41,387 nt of DNA from JAVVPL01 sp036655775. Lineage in GTDB: Bacteria; Bacteroidota; Bacteroidia; Bacteroidales; P3. The notes beneath the pieces are model-generated. The model ran no database searches. It had not been told where the DNA came from and worked only from the letters and a program-made list of their open reading frames with translations. Position numbers and translations under genes: made by a program. Position 1 is the stretch's first letter; every line of letters begins with the position of its first letter. Below, in pieces: positions 27,139 through 34,043 of this stretch. Location: contig JAVVPL010000004.1 in NCBI GenBank assembly GCA_036655775.1, positions 1 through 41,387 on the forward strand, given 5' to 3'.

Positions 27139-27160
27139 CGATCGACAATTTTGTCGATCG
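27139..27160. other. Near-perfect palindrome after frr
   Basis: CGATCGACAA and TTGTCGATCG form a perfect 10-bp stem separated by only TT. There is no U-tract after it, so by itself it is not a standard terminator. It may protect the frr mRNA end, act with the hairpin that follows, or be a binding site. Confidence 0.8.
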
Positions 27161-27178
27161 ATTAGTGGTAAGGAAAAG

Positions 27179-27216
27179 AAGAGGCACCCTTTTAGGAGGA
27201 ATGCCTCTTTCTTTAT
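27179..27216. terminator. Terminator hairpin between convergent frr and rpoD
   Basis: AAGAGGCA (27179-27186) pairs with TGCCTCTT (27202-27209), followed by TCTTTAT on the plus strand; an A-rich run on the left gives a U-rich tail in the minus direction too, so it can serve both genes. Confidence 0.6.
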
Positions 27217-27244
27217 GTGTGATTTTTAGGTATACTCCGTGTAT

Positions 27245-28111
27245 TTATTCGCCTAAAAAGGTTTTGAGATGTTTGCTTCTGGAAGAGTTTTTTAATCTGC
27301 GAATTGCTTTTTCTTTAATTTGGCGAACTCGTTCGCGAGTTAAATCAAATTTTGCGGCAATTTCATCTAGGGTAAGACCATGATGACCCCCTATTCCATA
27401 AAATAAATTAATCACATCGCGTTCTTTTTCTGTCAAGGTCGATAAAGAACGTTCAATTTCACGACTGAGCGACTCTTTAATCAGTAATTGGTCGGTGCTT
27501 GGACTGTCTTCAGAAATAAAAACATCTATAAAATTGGTTTCTTCGTCTTGCACTAATGGGGCATCCATCGATACGTAACGCGTAGTAATATTGAGCACCT
27601 CTGCAATTTTTTCTTTTGACATATCCAAAGACTCTGCAATTTCATCAATGGATGGAGGACGTTCAAATTTTTGTTCTAGACGTGAAGATTCTTTTTTAAT
27701 TTTATTTAACGAGCCTACTTGATTTAAAGGCAAACGAACAATACGTGATTGTTCGGCTAATGCTTGTAGAATAGATTGACGAATCCACCAAACTGCATAC
27801 GAAATAAATTTGAATCCACGCGTTTCGTCAAAACGTTTGGCTGCTTTGATTAAGCCTAAGTTGCCCTCATTGATTAAGTCGGGAAGGCTAAGCCCTTGAT
27901 TTTGGTACTGCTTAGCAACGGAAACAACAAAACGTAGATTTGCTCTCGTGAGTTTTTCCAAAGCAGCCTTATCGCCAGCTTTGATACGTTGGGCTAATTG
28001 TACTTCTTCATCTGCTGAAACCAATTCTTCTTTTCCGATATCTTGCAAATATTTGTCAAGAGAGGCTGTTTCACGATTGGTAATAGATTTAGAAATTTTT
28101 AACTGTCTCAT
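27245..28111 (-). CDS. rpoD: Primary sigma factor RpoD (Bacteroidetes type)
   Basis: Housekeeping sigma factor of 288 residues, matching the short Bacteroidetes primary sigma, which lacks region 1.1 and the large non-conserved insert. Region 1.2 starts DKYLQDIGKEELVS, region 2 contains LRFVVSVAKQYQNQGLSLPDLINEGNLGL with YAVWWIRQSI, and region 4.2 holds LTLDEIAAKFDLTRERVRQIKEKAIRRL. ATG 28111 (MRQLKISKSITN) is chosen; the frame extends to 28192 but that part looks like leader. Factors of this type recognise the TTTG / TAnnTTTG promoters seen throughout this window. Confidence 0.96.
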   Translation of the reverse strand: MRQLKISKSITNRETASLDKYLQDIGKEELVSADEEVQLAQRIKAGDKAALEKLTRANLRFVVSVAKQYQNQGLSLPDLINEGNLGLIKAAKRFDETRGFKFISYAVWWIRQSILQALAEQSRIVRLPLNQVGSLNKIKKESSRLEQKFERPPSIDEIAESLDMSKEKIAEVLNITTRYVSMDAPLVQDEETNFIDVFISEDSPSTDQLLIKESLSREIERSLSTLTEKERDVINLFYGIGGHHGLTLDEIAAKFDLTRERVRQIKEKAIRRLKNSSRSKHLKTFLGE

Positions 28112-28212
28112 TATTTGTTTGTTTAATTGTTTCGGTAATGTATAGTATTGTAAGTAGACCCTATCTGTCTGCAAATAGTATAGTTTTGGCAAATAAATTT
28201 ATCCAAAACTAA

Positions 28213-28244
28213 CAAAAGTAAAAATTATTATGTAATTTTGCAAA
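28213..28244 (-). promoter_or_regulatory. rpoD promoter
   Basis: On the minus strand TTTG (28244-28241) lies 20 bases before TACTTTTG (28220-28213), a perfect pair. A second perfect -7 element, TAGTTTTG, follows at 28211-28204. The leader before ATG 28111 is then about 95 bases. Confidence 0.6.
28233..28240 (+). promoter_or_regulatory. mltG promoter -7 element
   Basis: TAATTTTG is a perfect -7 match, 36 bases ahead of the mltG ATG. It lies inside the 20-base spacer of the opposing rpoD promoter. No clear -33 element is seen. Confidence 0.45.
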
Positions 28245-28276
28245 TTATTTTATACTTTTCTTGAAAAAAAGAATAT

Positions 28277-29377
28277 ATGGCAGGGAAAAAGCGTCAAAAA
28301 AGACATTTAAAAAAAATACACTTAAAAAAATCAGTGGTCGGAGTTTTGTTGTTGGTTTTGTTTTTCTTTCTGTGCTTTTGTTTTTTAGTGTTTACCCCAG
28401 TGGTTAAAAAACAAAGTGTTTTATATATTCCCACACAAGCCAATTTTACACAAGTTTGCGATAGTTTGCATGCACAAAAAGGAGTGGGCAATTTATTTGT
28501 ATTTCGTATTATAGCTAAATGTAGAAATTATGATCACAATATTAAAGCAGGTCGTTATGTTTTGGATCGAGGCATGCGTAGTGTAAGTTTATTGCAAAAA
28601 CTTCGCAATGGCGATCAAGATCCCGTTAAATTAAAATTGCATACAATTCGTACGTTGAATCAATTGGCAGGTCGTATTGCCAAACAAATGGAAGTAGACT
28701 CCTTGACTTTGCTCCATTTTTTGCAAGATGAACAACAATTAGCTACTTACAAAATAGGAGATAGTGCACTAAATGCACAAAGAGTGATGGCGGTTTTTAT
28801 TCCCGACACCTATTTTTTAAATTGGAATTTAAATGCTTCGGCTATTTTTGAACGTTTGTTTAAAGAACAAGAAAAATTTTGGGATGCCCCTTCGTCCATG
28901 GCTTCGACAACCGATAGTCAGACAAGTCGTCGTGAGCTTGCAAAAGCAATGAAGTTAAATCCTATTGCGGTACTTACTGTGGCCTCCATAGTGGAAGAAG
29001 AAACAAATTATACTCCCGAAAAATCCTTGGTAGCTTCGGTCTATGTAAATCGTTTGCGCAAGGGAATGTTGTTACAAGCAGACCCTACGGTTAAATTTGC
29101 GCTAGGTGATTTTGCCTTACGTCGAATTCGCTCCGAACACACGAGTGTGGACTCGCCTTACAATACGTATCGTTATAAAGGTTTACCTCCAGGACCCATT
29201 TGTATGCCTTCGATTTCGAGTATAGATGCGGTACTTTCTAATGCGGTTTCTCCGTATTATTATTTTTGTGCAAAAGCTGATTTTTCTGGATCTCATTCTT
29301 TTGCCGCTAATATCGCTGAACATATTCAAAATGCGCGTGCCTACCATCGAGCATTAAATCAACGAAAAATAAAGTAG
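28277..29377 (+). CDS. mltG: Endolytic murein transglycosylase MltG
   Basis: Inner-membrane lytic transglycosylase of 366 residues that cuts nascent peptidoglycan and is thought to set the ends of new strands. A Lys/Arg-rich cytoplasmic start and one membrane segment (about 19-42) come first, then a LysM-like region, then the catalytic YceG domain. The catalytic glutamate is Glu240 in ASIVEEET; LLQADPTVKFALG and SPYNTYRYKGLPPGPI are strongly conserved family blocks. The gene is divergent from rpoD. Confidence 0.95.
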   Translation: MAGKKRQKRHLKKIHLKKSVVGVLLLVLFFFLCFCFLVFTPVVKKQSVLYIPTQANFTQVCDSLHAQKGVGNLFVFRIIAKCRNYDHNIKAGRYVLDRGMRSVSLLQKLRNGDQDPVKLKLHTIRTLNQLAGRIAKQMEVDSLTLLHFLQDEQQLATYKIGDSALNAQRVMAVFIPDTYFLNWNLNASAIFERLFKEQEKFWDAPSSMASTTDSQTSRRELAKAMKLNPIAVLTVASIVEEETNYTPEKSLVASVYVNRLRKGMLLQADPTVKFALGDFALRRIRSEHTSVDSPYNTYRYKGLPPGPICMPSISSIDAVLSNAVSPYYYFCAKADFSGSHSFAANIAEHIQNARAYHRALNQRKIK

Positions 29378-29382
29378 ATTTT

Positions 29383-29412
29383 TTTGATTGTTCCGAAAAT
29401 ATTGTATATTTG
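29383..29412 (+). promoter_or_regulatory. Promoter of the M6 protease gene
   Basis: TTTG (29383-29386) lies 18 bases before TATATTTG (29405-29412), a strong Bacteroidetes promoter. The start codon at 29459 is 46 bases downstream. Confidence 0.65.
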
Positions 29413-29458
29413 CGCTCATAATAAATTAATAGATCAATAAATCTTGTATTTGAGTAAT

Positions 29459-31933
29459 ATGCAATATCTAAAAAAAATAGTGTTTACAAGTATTCTTGTA
29501 ATGTTTTCAATGCAAATTTTTGCTGTTCCTGCGCCTCCCTATCCCCAAACGTACAAACAAAAAGATGGCACTTCTCTGACTTTTATTTTAAAAGGCGATG
29601 AAAAATTTTCCTGGGCTGAAAGTGTGGATGGTTATGCACTCTTGACCAATGCGCAAGGTATTTATGAATATGCAGTAAAAAATAAAAATGGAGATTTAGT
29701 GCCTTCGGGAGTCAAGGCTTGGGATGTGGATAAACGAAAAAAAACAGAACGCACTTATTTAGCCTCTCTTCCTAAGGGTTTAAAATATAGTTCCGAACAA
29801 ATGGCATTGATACGCCAAGTTTGGCAAATTAAAGAACAAAGTTTGCAAAGGGCAAGCGTTGAGCGTACCGAACAAATTGGAGAACGTAAAATTCCCATTA
29901 TTTTAATTGCGTATCATGATGTTGCTTTTCGATATGCTAAATCGGATTTTGACGCTCTATTAAATCAACCAAAGTATACATTGAATCAAGCTACGGGCAG
30001 TGTGTATGATTATTTTATGGATAATTCCAACGGGGCCTTAATGTTTACTACAGATGTATATGGTCCGTATACGCTTGCCAATAATAGAGACTATTATGGG
30101 GGCAATGATAAAAATGAAAATGATAAAAATCCACAAGAAATGGTGAAAGAGGCCTTGGCACTGGCAGCGACAACTTGTGATTATTCTAAGTATGATTTAG
30201 ACAAAAATGGACATTTGGATGGACTGCATATTGTGTTTGCAGGCCATGGAGAAGAAAATGGAGGAGGGCCCGATGCGATATGGTCGCATGCTTGGAATAT
30301 AGCACCTCCAATAACGTATAATGGCACAAGTATTTCCGATTATTCTTGTTCTCCAGAAATGGGTTCTGGCACGGCACTTACCAATATAGGGGTTATTGTG
30401 CATGAAATGAGTCATGTGTTGGGCTTACCCGATTTGTACGATACCGATTATGAACGCCAAGGTGAAGCGGTGGATTTAGGCTCTTGGGATGTAATGGCTG
30501 GAGGAGGTTGGAATAATGATGGCAAAACGCCTCCTTTGCATAATGTATGGTCGCGCGCTTTGTTGGGTTGGCAAAAAAAAGTCGTTTTGCAAGATAGTGC
30601 TGTACTTGTTGTTATGCCTGCAAATATAGAATCTAAAGCCTATAATTTTGCCTCAAAAACAGAAAAAGAAAATTTTTGGTTAGAAAATAGAGGCTATGGA
30701 AAATGGGATGCAATGGTTCCAGCTAAGGGCTTGTTAATTTATCATGTAGATGAAAACAATGCGCAATGGTATTCCAATTGTATTAATTGTGTGCCTTCAA
30801 AAAGGGGCTTTTATATCAAAGAAGCAGATGGTGGAAATAATTCCACGGCTGCATTTGGCACGGGTACACCCTTTCCTGGCTCAAAACAAAATACATCTTT
30901 TACGGATACAAGTTCGCCTAATGCGCTTTCTTGGAATAAACAAAAAACAGAAAAACCAATCACGAATATTCACTTTGTGGGGGATGCTATTGTTTTCGAT
31001 TTTAATGGAGGTGCACCTAAAAACCCAGATACAACAAAGGTAGATGTGGAAATTAACTCAATTGTAGCTCCAGTTAAAAATGATTTTTTTACTGCCACAG
31101 AACCGCTTACGGTATCTATACAAAATAAAAGTGCCTCAACGGCCAAAATGATACTTTTAATGTATGGAATCCAAGGTGAAGGATATCCTGTCTACACGGA
31201 TACTTTGGCCAAATTGGATAGTGGGGAATGTATTGTATATACATGCAAACAGCATGTAAATTTATATGAACCCAAAGAATATACACTAACATTTAAGGCA
31301 TTAGTCTCAAGAGATACCAATCTTAGCAATAATACCGCACAAATTACGCTACGTTCTTTGGCCAATAAACTAAGCCTTTCAAATCTAATAAGTCCCTCGG
31401 GTATTGCACCGTTTTCGGCACAGGAAAAAGTAATTTACGAACTTCAAAACAATGGAGATTCTTTGATTGATATGGCTTATGTACAAGTTCAAGTGAATGA
31501 TAAAAAACAGTATGATACGCTTTATAATTTACCTTTAGGTAGGAGTATAGATACTTTACCTGTAACTATTGATATGTCGAATAAAAACCAAGAGTATATT
31601 TTAAAAATAGCAGTTCGGGTGGTGAAAAATATAGATACTTCCTATAAGGTATTAGAAAAAATATTTCCTCGCATAGTTGGTATTGAAAAGGTAGATAGCA
31701 AGGTAAAAGTTGAAATTTATCCAAATCCAGCTAAAGAGTATATTCAAATAGAAGCCAATTCGATGGTTGATGGCATCAGTTTAATTGATATGAAGGGCGT
31801 GATCCGAAGCCTTCCAGTACAGGCTTCGAAACAACAAAAAATAGATATCCAAAATTATCCTAAAGGATCGTATATTTTGCGACTTCACCTAGTGAGTGGC
31901 GAAAATGTGAGTAGGTCGGTTATCTTTTTATAA
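29459..31933 (+). CDS. Secreted M6 family metalloprotease with type IX sorting domain
   Basis: An 824-residue zinc protease of the immune-inhibitor-A-like M6 family. The signal peptide (MQYLKKIVFTSILVMFSMQIFA) would be cut after Ala22. A propeptide region leads to the catalytic domain: a calcium-loop-like DLDKNGHLDG precedes HEMSHVLGLPDLYD, in which His315, Glu316 and His319 form the HExxH zinc site. Two Ig/CARDB-like beta segments follow (about 540-740). The C-terminal 75 residues (VEIYPNPAKEYIQIE, then YPKGSYILRLHL) match the Por/type IX secretion sorting domain, so the protein is probably exported across the outer membrane and may be anchored at the surface. ATG 29459 is preferred to the TTG at 29444. 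A GT2 gene follows after 7 bases. Confidence 0.93.
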   Translation: MQYLKKIVFTSILVMFSMQIFAVPAPPYPQTYKQKDGTSLTFILKGDEKFSWAESVDGYALLTNAQGIYEYAVKNKNGDLVPSGVKAWDVDKRKKTERTYLASLPKGLKYSSEQMALIRQVWQIKEQSLQRASVERTEQIGERKIPIILIAYHDVAFRYAKSDFDALLNQPKYTLNQATGSVYDYFMDNSNGALMFTTDVYGPYTLANNRDYYGGNDKNENDKNPQEMVKEALALAATTCDYSKYDLDKNGHLDGLHIVFAGHGEENGGGPDAIWSHAWNIAPPITYNGTSISDYSCSPEMGSGTALTNIGVIVHEMSHVLGLPDLYDTDYERQGEAVDLGSWDVMAGGGWNNDGKTPPLHNVWSRALLGWQKKVVLQDSAVLVVMPANIESKAYNFASKTEKENFWLENRGYGKWDAMVPAKGLLIYHVDENNAQWYSNCINCVPSKRGFYIKEADGGNNSTAAFGTGTPFPGSKQNTSFTDTSSPNALSWNKQKTEKPITNIHFVGDAIVFDFNGGAPKNPDTTKVDVEINSIVAPVKNDFFTATEPLTVSIQNKSASTAKMILLMYGIQGEGYPVYTDTLAKLDSGECIVYTCKQHVNLYEPKEYTLTFKALVSRDTNLSNNTAQITLRSLANKLSLSNLISPSGIAPFSAQEKVIYELQNNGDSLIDMAYVQVQVNDKKQYDTLYNLPLGRSIDTLPVTIDMSNKNQEYILKIAVRVVKNIDTSYKVLEKIFPRIVGIEKVDSKVKVEIYPNPAKEYIQIEANSMVDGISLIDMKGVIRSLPVQASKQQKIDIQNYPKGSYILRLHLVSGENVSRSVIFL

Positions 31934-31940
31934 GCAAACG

Positions 31941-33161
31941 ATGTTTGTATCCAAAGCTTATATAGCCTTGCCAATAATGAATGAACCCGATTTGGCTATG
32001 GTTATGGCGGATATAGCAAAACAAACCTATCAAAATATGGAAGTGTTTGTATGCGTAAATCAAGCCGAAGTTCCTCGATTGCAAATAAAAAAGGATGTAA
32101 GCTATCTACAAAATCAAAAAACTTTACTGTATTTGCAATCTTTGGATTATCCCTTTCCTCTGCATATTATTGATAAAAGTTCGGAAGGGAAGGCTTGGAC
32201 ACTTCAAAATTATGGGGTGGGTATGGCGCGGAAAACATTGATGGATGCCATTGTGAGTCAAGCAAATTTCAAGGATGTGATTTTGAGTATGGATGCTGAT
32301 ACCCATTACCCCTGTGAGTATGTGGCTTCGGTGATGGCTGTTTTTAATGCAAAGCCCAAAGCGGTGGGTCTTGCTAATCCGTATTTTCATCCACTTGTGG
32401 AGACTTCTCAAAGTTATGCTTCAGCCATTAATAAAGCTATTTTACGTTATGAAATTTATATGCGAACCTATGCGTTTCATTTAGGTTTAACTAAACATCC
32501 TTATTCCTTTACTGCCATTGGCTCTGCGATGGCTTTGCCTGTGTGGGCATATTGCAAGATCGGAGGACTCAGTCCTCATAAAAGTGGTGAAGATTTTTAT
32601 CTCTTTCAAAAATTGGCAAAATTAGGCCCAATAGAGACTTTTAGCGGGACTGTTGCCTATCCTTCGCCCAGAGCTAGCCAAAGGGTGTGTTTTGGAACAG
32701 GGCCAGCTGTAATTAAAGGAATGCAAAATGATTGGAAGTCGTATCCAATTTATCCATTATCCTTATTTCAAAATATCGAAAAAACTTATCAAGCTTTTGC
32801 TCGATTGTATACCGAAGATATTTCCGATTATCCGCTTTATACATTTTTGTCCGATAAGTTTGGACTAGATTGGTATCGCCCTTTACGAAAAAATGCAAAA
32901 ACACAAGCTCAATTTCAAAAAAATTGTGTAGAAAAACTAGATGCTCTTCGCAGTTTGCAATACTTAAAAGCATCCTACACACAAAATGATGCAGAGGATA
33001 GTAAAAACTTACAAAATCTATTGAATATTTTAGCTTATTCCCATTGTACTCACTTCGATTTTACTACGGCAAGTGTAGAGGATTTGGATCAAATACGCTG
33101 CTTTTTGGCAGGGTATAATTGGGAGATGAGGATGAGAAATGAGGTAGAAGGATTTAGATAA
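31941..33161 (+). CDS. Glycosyltransferase family 2
   Basis: A 406-residue GT-A fold glycosyltransferase. The N-terminus YIALPIMNEPDLAMVMADIAKQTYQNMEVFVCVNQ is the nucleotide-sugar domain, SMDADTHYP holds the metal-binding DxD-like motif, and GEDFYLFQKLAKLG supplies the likely catalytic acidic residue (the ED motif). About 130 further residues at the C-terminus have no recognised function. There is no membrane segment. It starts 7 bases after the M6 protease gene and is probably cotranscribed. The acceptor is unknown; a surface glycan is the simplest guess. Confidence 0.85.
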   Translation: MFVSKAYIALPIMNEPDLAMVMADIAKQTYQNMEVFVCVNQAEVPRLQIKKDVSYLQNQKTLLYLQSLDYPFPLHIIDKSSEGKAWTLQNYGVGMARKTLMDAIVSQANFKDVILSMDADTHYPCEYVASVMAVFNAKPKAVGLANPYFHPLVETSQSYASAINKAILRYEIYMRTYAFHLGLTKHPYSFTAIGSAMALPVWAYCKIGGLSPHKSGEDFYLFQKLAKLGPIETFSGTVAYPSPRASQRVCFGTGPAVIKGMQNDWKSYPIYPLSLFQNIEKTYQAFARLYTEDISDYPLYTFLSDKFGLDWYRPLRKNAKTQAQFQKNCVEKLDALRSLQYLKASYTQNDAEDSKNLQNLLNILAYSHCTHFDFTTASVEDLDQIRCFLAGYNWEMRMRNEVEGFR

Positions 33162-33412
33162 TAAAACTATTTGAAATTGATATTTCACCTCAAGTTTATC
33201 TATTTTTAAAAGAAAATTTCAAAAATAGGCCTTCTTTGGAAGAAGTAAATCAAAAAATGTTTGATGCTGCTGGAATATGTACTTTTTTTGAAACAAAAAT
33301 TGATTTTCAAGTTTTCATTGAATCAATTATTTTACAATTTATTTTTTCAATTTTAATATTTTTTCAATTTTTAGTTATATATTTGTCTAAATTTAAAAAT
33401 ATAAGATCATGA
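33158..33412 (+). other. Open frame without a standard start, possible gene remnant
   Basis: A frame of 84 codons is open from 33158, at the GT2 stop codon, to a TGA at 33410-33412 that overlaps the ATG of the next gene. It lacks an ATG until codon 34 and has a TTG at codon 27. The first half reads like a soluble protein (FEIDISPQVYLFLKENF, RPSLEEVNQKMFDAAG); the second half is hydrophobic and encoded by very AT-rich DNA. It lies in the -1 frame relative to GT2. It could be a remnant of a lost gene, a frameshifted GT2 extension, or chance. Confidence 0.3.
33378..33385 (+). promoter_or_regulatory. -7 element upstream of the PepSY-like gene
   Basis: TATATTTG, a perfect match, 23 bases ahead of the ATG at 33409. 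No clear -33 element is seen in the T-rich sequence upstream. Confidence 0.45.
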
Positions 33413-33846
33413 AAAAAGTAGTTGTAATTTTAGTTTGTATGTTATCATTACAAACGATAGTAAAAGCCTCGGACGATAAATCTATTCAAGTAAATCAATT
33501 GCCTAGCACTGCGCAGGATTTTATCAAAAAATATTTTGCGGATACCAAAGTGACTTATGCTACTATGGATAACGATTTAATTTCCAAAGATTATGAAGTG
33601 ACTTTTGCCAACGGTTGTAAAGTGGAATTTAATTCCAAGGGTCTTTGGTCAGAGGTTGAGTGTAAAACCAATGCGGTGCCAATAGCCATTATACCTGCTC
33701 CTATTCATGCGTACGTTAAAAAAATGCATGCAGATACCAAACTCTCAAAAATTGATAGAGATCCTAGAGGATACGAAGTAACTTTGTCGAATAAAATGGA
33801 ATTACAGTTCGATAAAGCAGGCTCTTTTGTGGGTTATGATGACTAA
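33409..33846 (+). CDS. Exported PepSY-like protein
   Basis: A 145-residue exported protein with a signal peptide (MKKVVVILVCMLSLQTIVKA) and two copies of a PepSY-like unit of about 55 residues. The first begins QLPSTAQDFIKKYFADTKV and the second IPAPIHAYVKKMHADTKLS; each is followed by YEVTxxN and a strand ending KVEFNSKG or ELQFDKAG. This is the putative PepSY-like/BLIP-like fold widespread in Bacteroidetes periplasmic proteins, with no established function. It is monocistronic, between its own promoter element and a perfect terminator. Confidence 0.85.
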   Translation: MKKVVVILVCMLSLQTIVKASDDKSIQVNQLPSTAQDFIKKYFADTKVTYATMDNDLISKDYEVTFANGCKVEFNSKGLWSEVECKTNAVPIAIIPAPIHAYVKKMHADTKLSKIDRDPRGYEVTLSNKMELQFDKAGSFVGYDD

Positions 33847-33868
33847 AGTTTGCGAACGATATTGAAAT

Positions 33869-33902
33869 AAAAATAGCCCCATTTAATGGGGCTATTTTTA
33901 TT
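33869..33902 (+). terminator. Strong intrinsic terminator after the PepSY-like gene
   Basis: A perfect 14-bp stem (33869-33882 with 33886-33899) with GCCCC/GGGGC core, a TTA loop, and a T-rich right arm running into TTTATTTTT. The A-run of the left arm gives a U-tract in the minus direction as well, so it may also terminate the tRNA-Ser transcript. Confidence 0.92.
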
Positions 33903-33913
33903 TTTGAGAATTG

Positions 33914-34000
33914 CGGAGAGATAGAGATTCGAACTCTAGGTACCCTCGCAGGTACAACGGTTTTCGAGACCGCCCCAATCGACCGCTCTGGCATCTCTCC
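33914..34000 (-). tRNA. tRNA-Ser (anticodon CGA)
   Basis: An 87-base class II tRNA. The acceptor stem GGAGAGA pairs with TCTCTCC. The anticodon stem GCGGT/ACCGT encloses the loop CTCGAAA with anticodon CGA, which reads UCG. A long variable arm (TACCTGCGAGGGTA) is typical of serine tRNAs, and the T-loop GTTCGAATC is canonical. The discriminator is G, and CCA is not encoded, as is common in Bacteroidetes. Confidence 0.95.
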
Positions 34001-34011
34001 TTTTGCGGGTG

Positions 34012-34043
34012 CAAAGATACTAAATATTAATTGCAGCAGCAAG
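34012..34043 (-). promoter_or_regulatory. tRNA-Ser promoter
   Basis: On the minus strand CTTG (34043-34040) lies 20 bases before a perfect -7 element TATCTTTG (34019-34012), just ahead of the tRNA 5' end at 34000. The -33 element lies within the last codons of gcvP. Confidence 0.55.

Noticed and set aside
33914..34000. Attachment site of an integrated element at the tRNA-Ser gene
   Set aside because: Both neighbours are ordinary genes, no integrase is present, and I saw no duplicate of the tRNA 3' end in the window.
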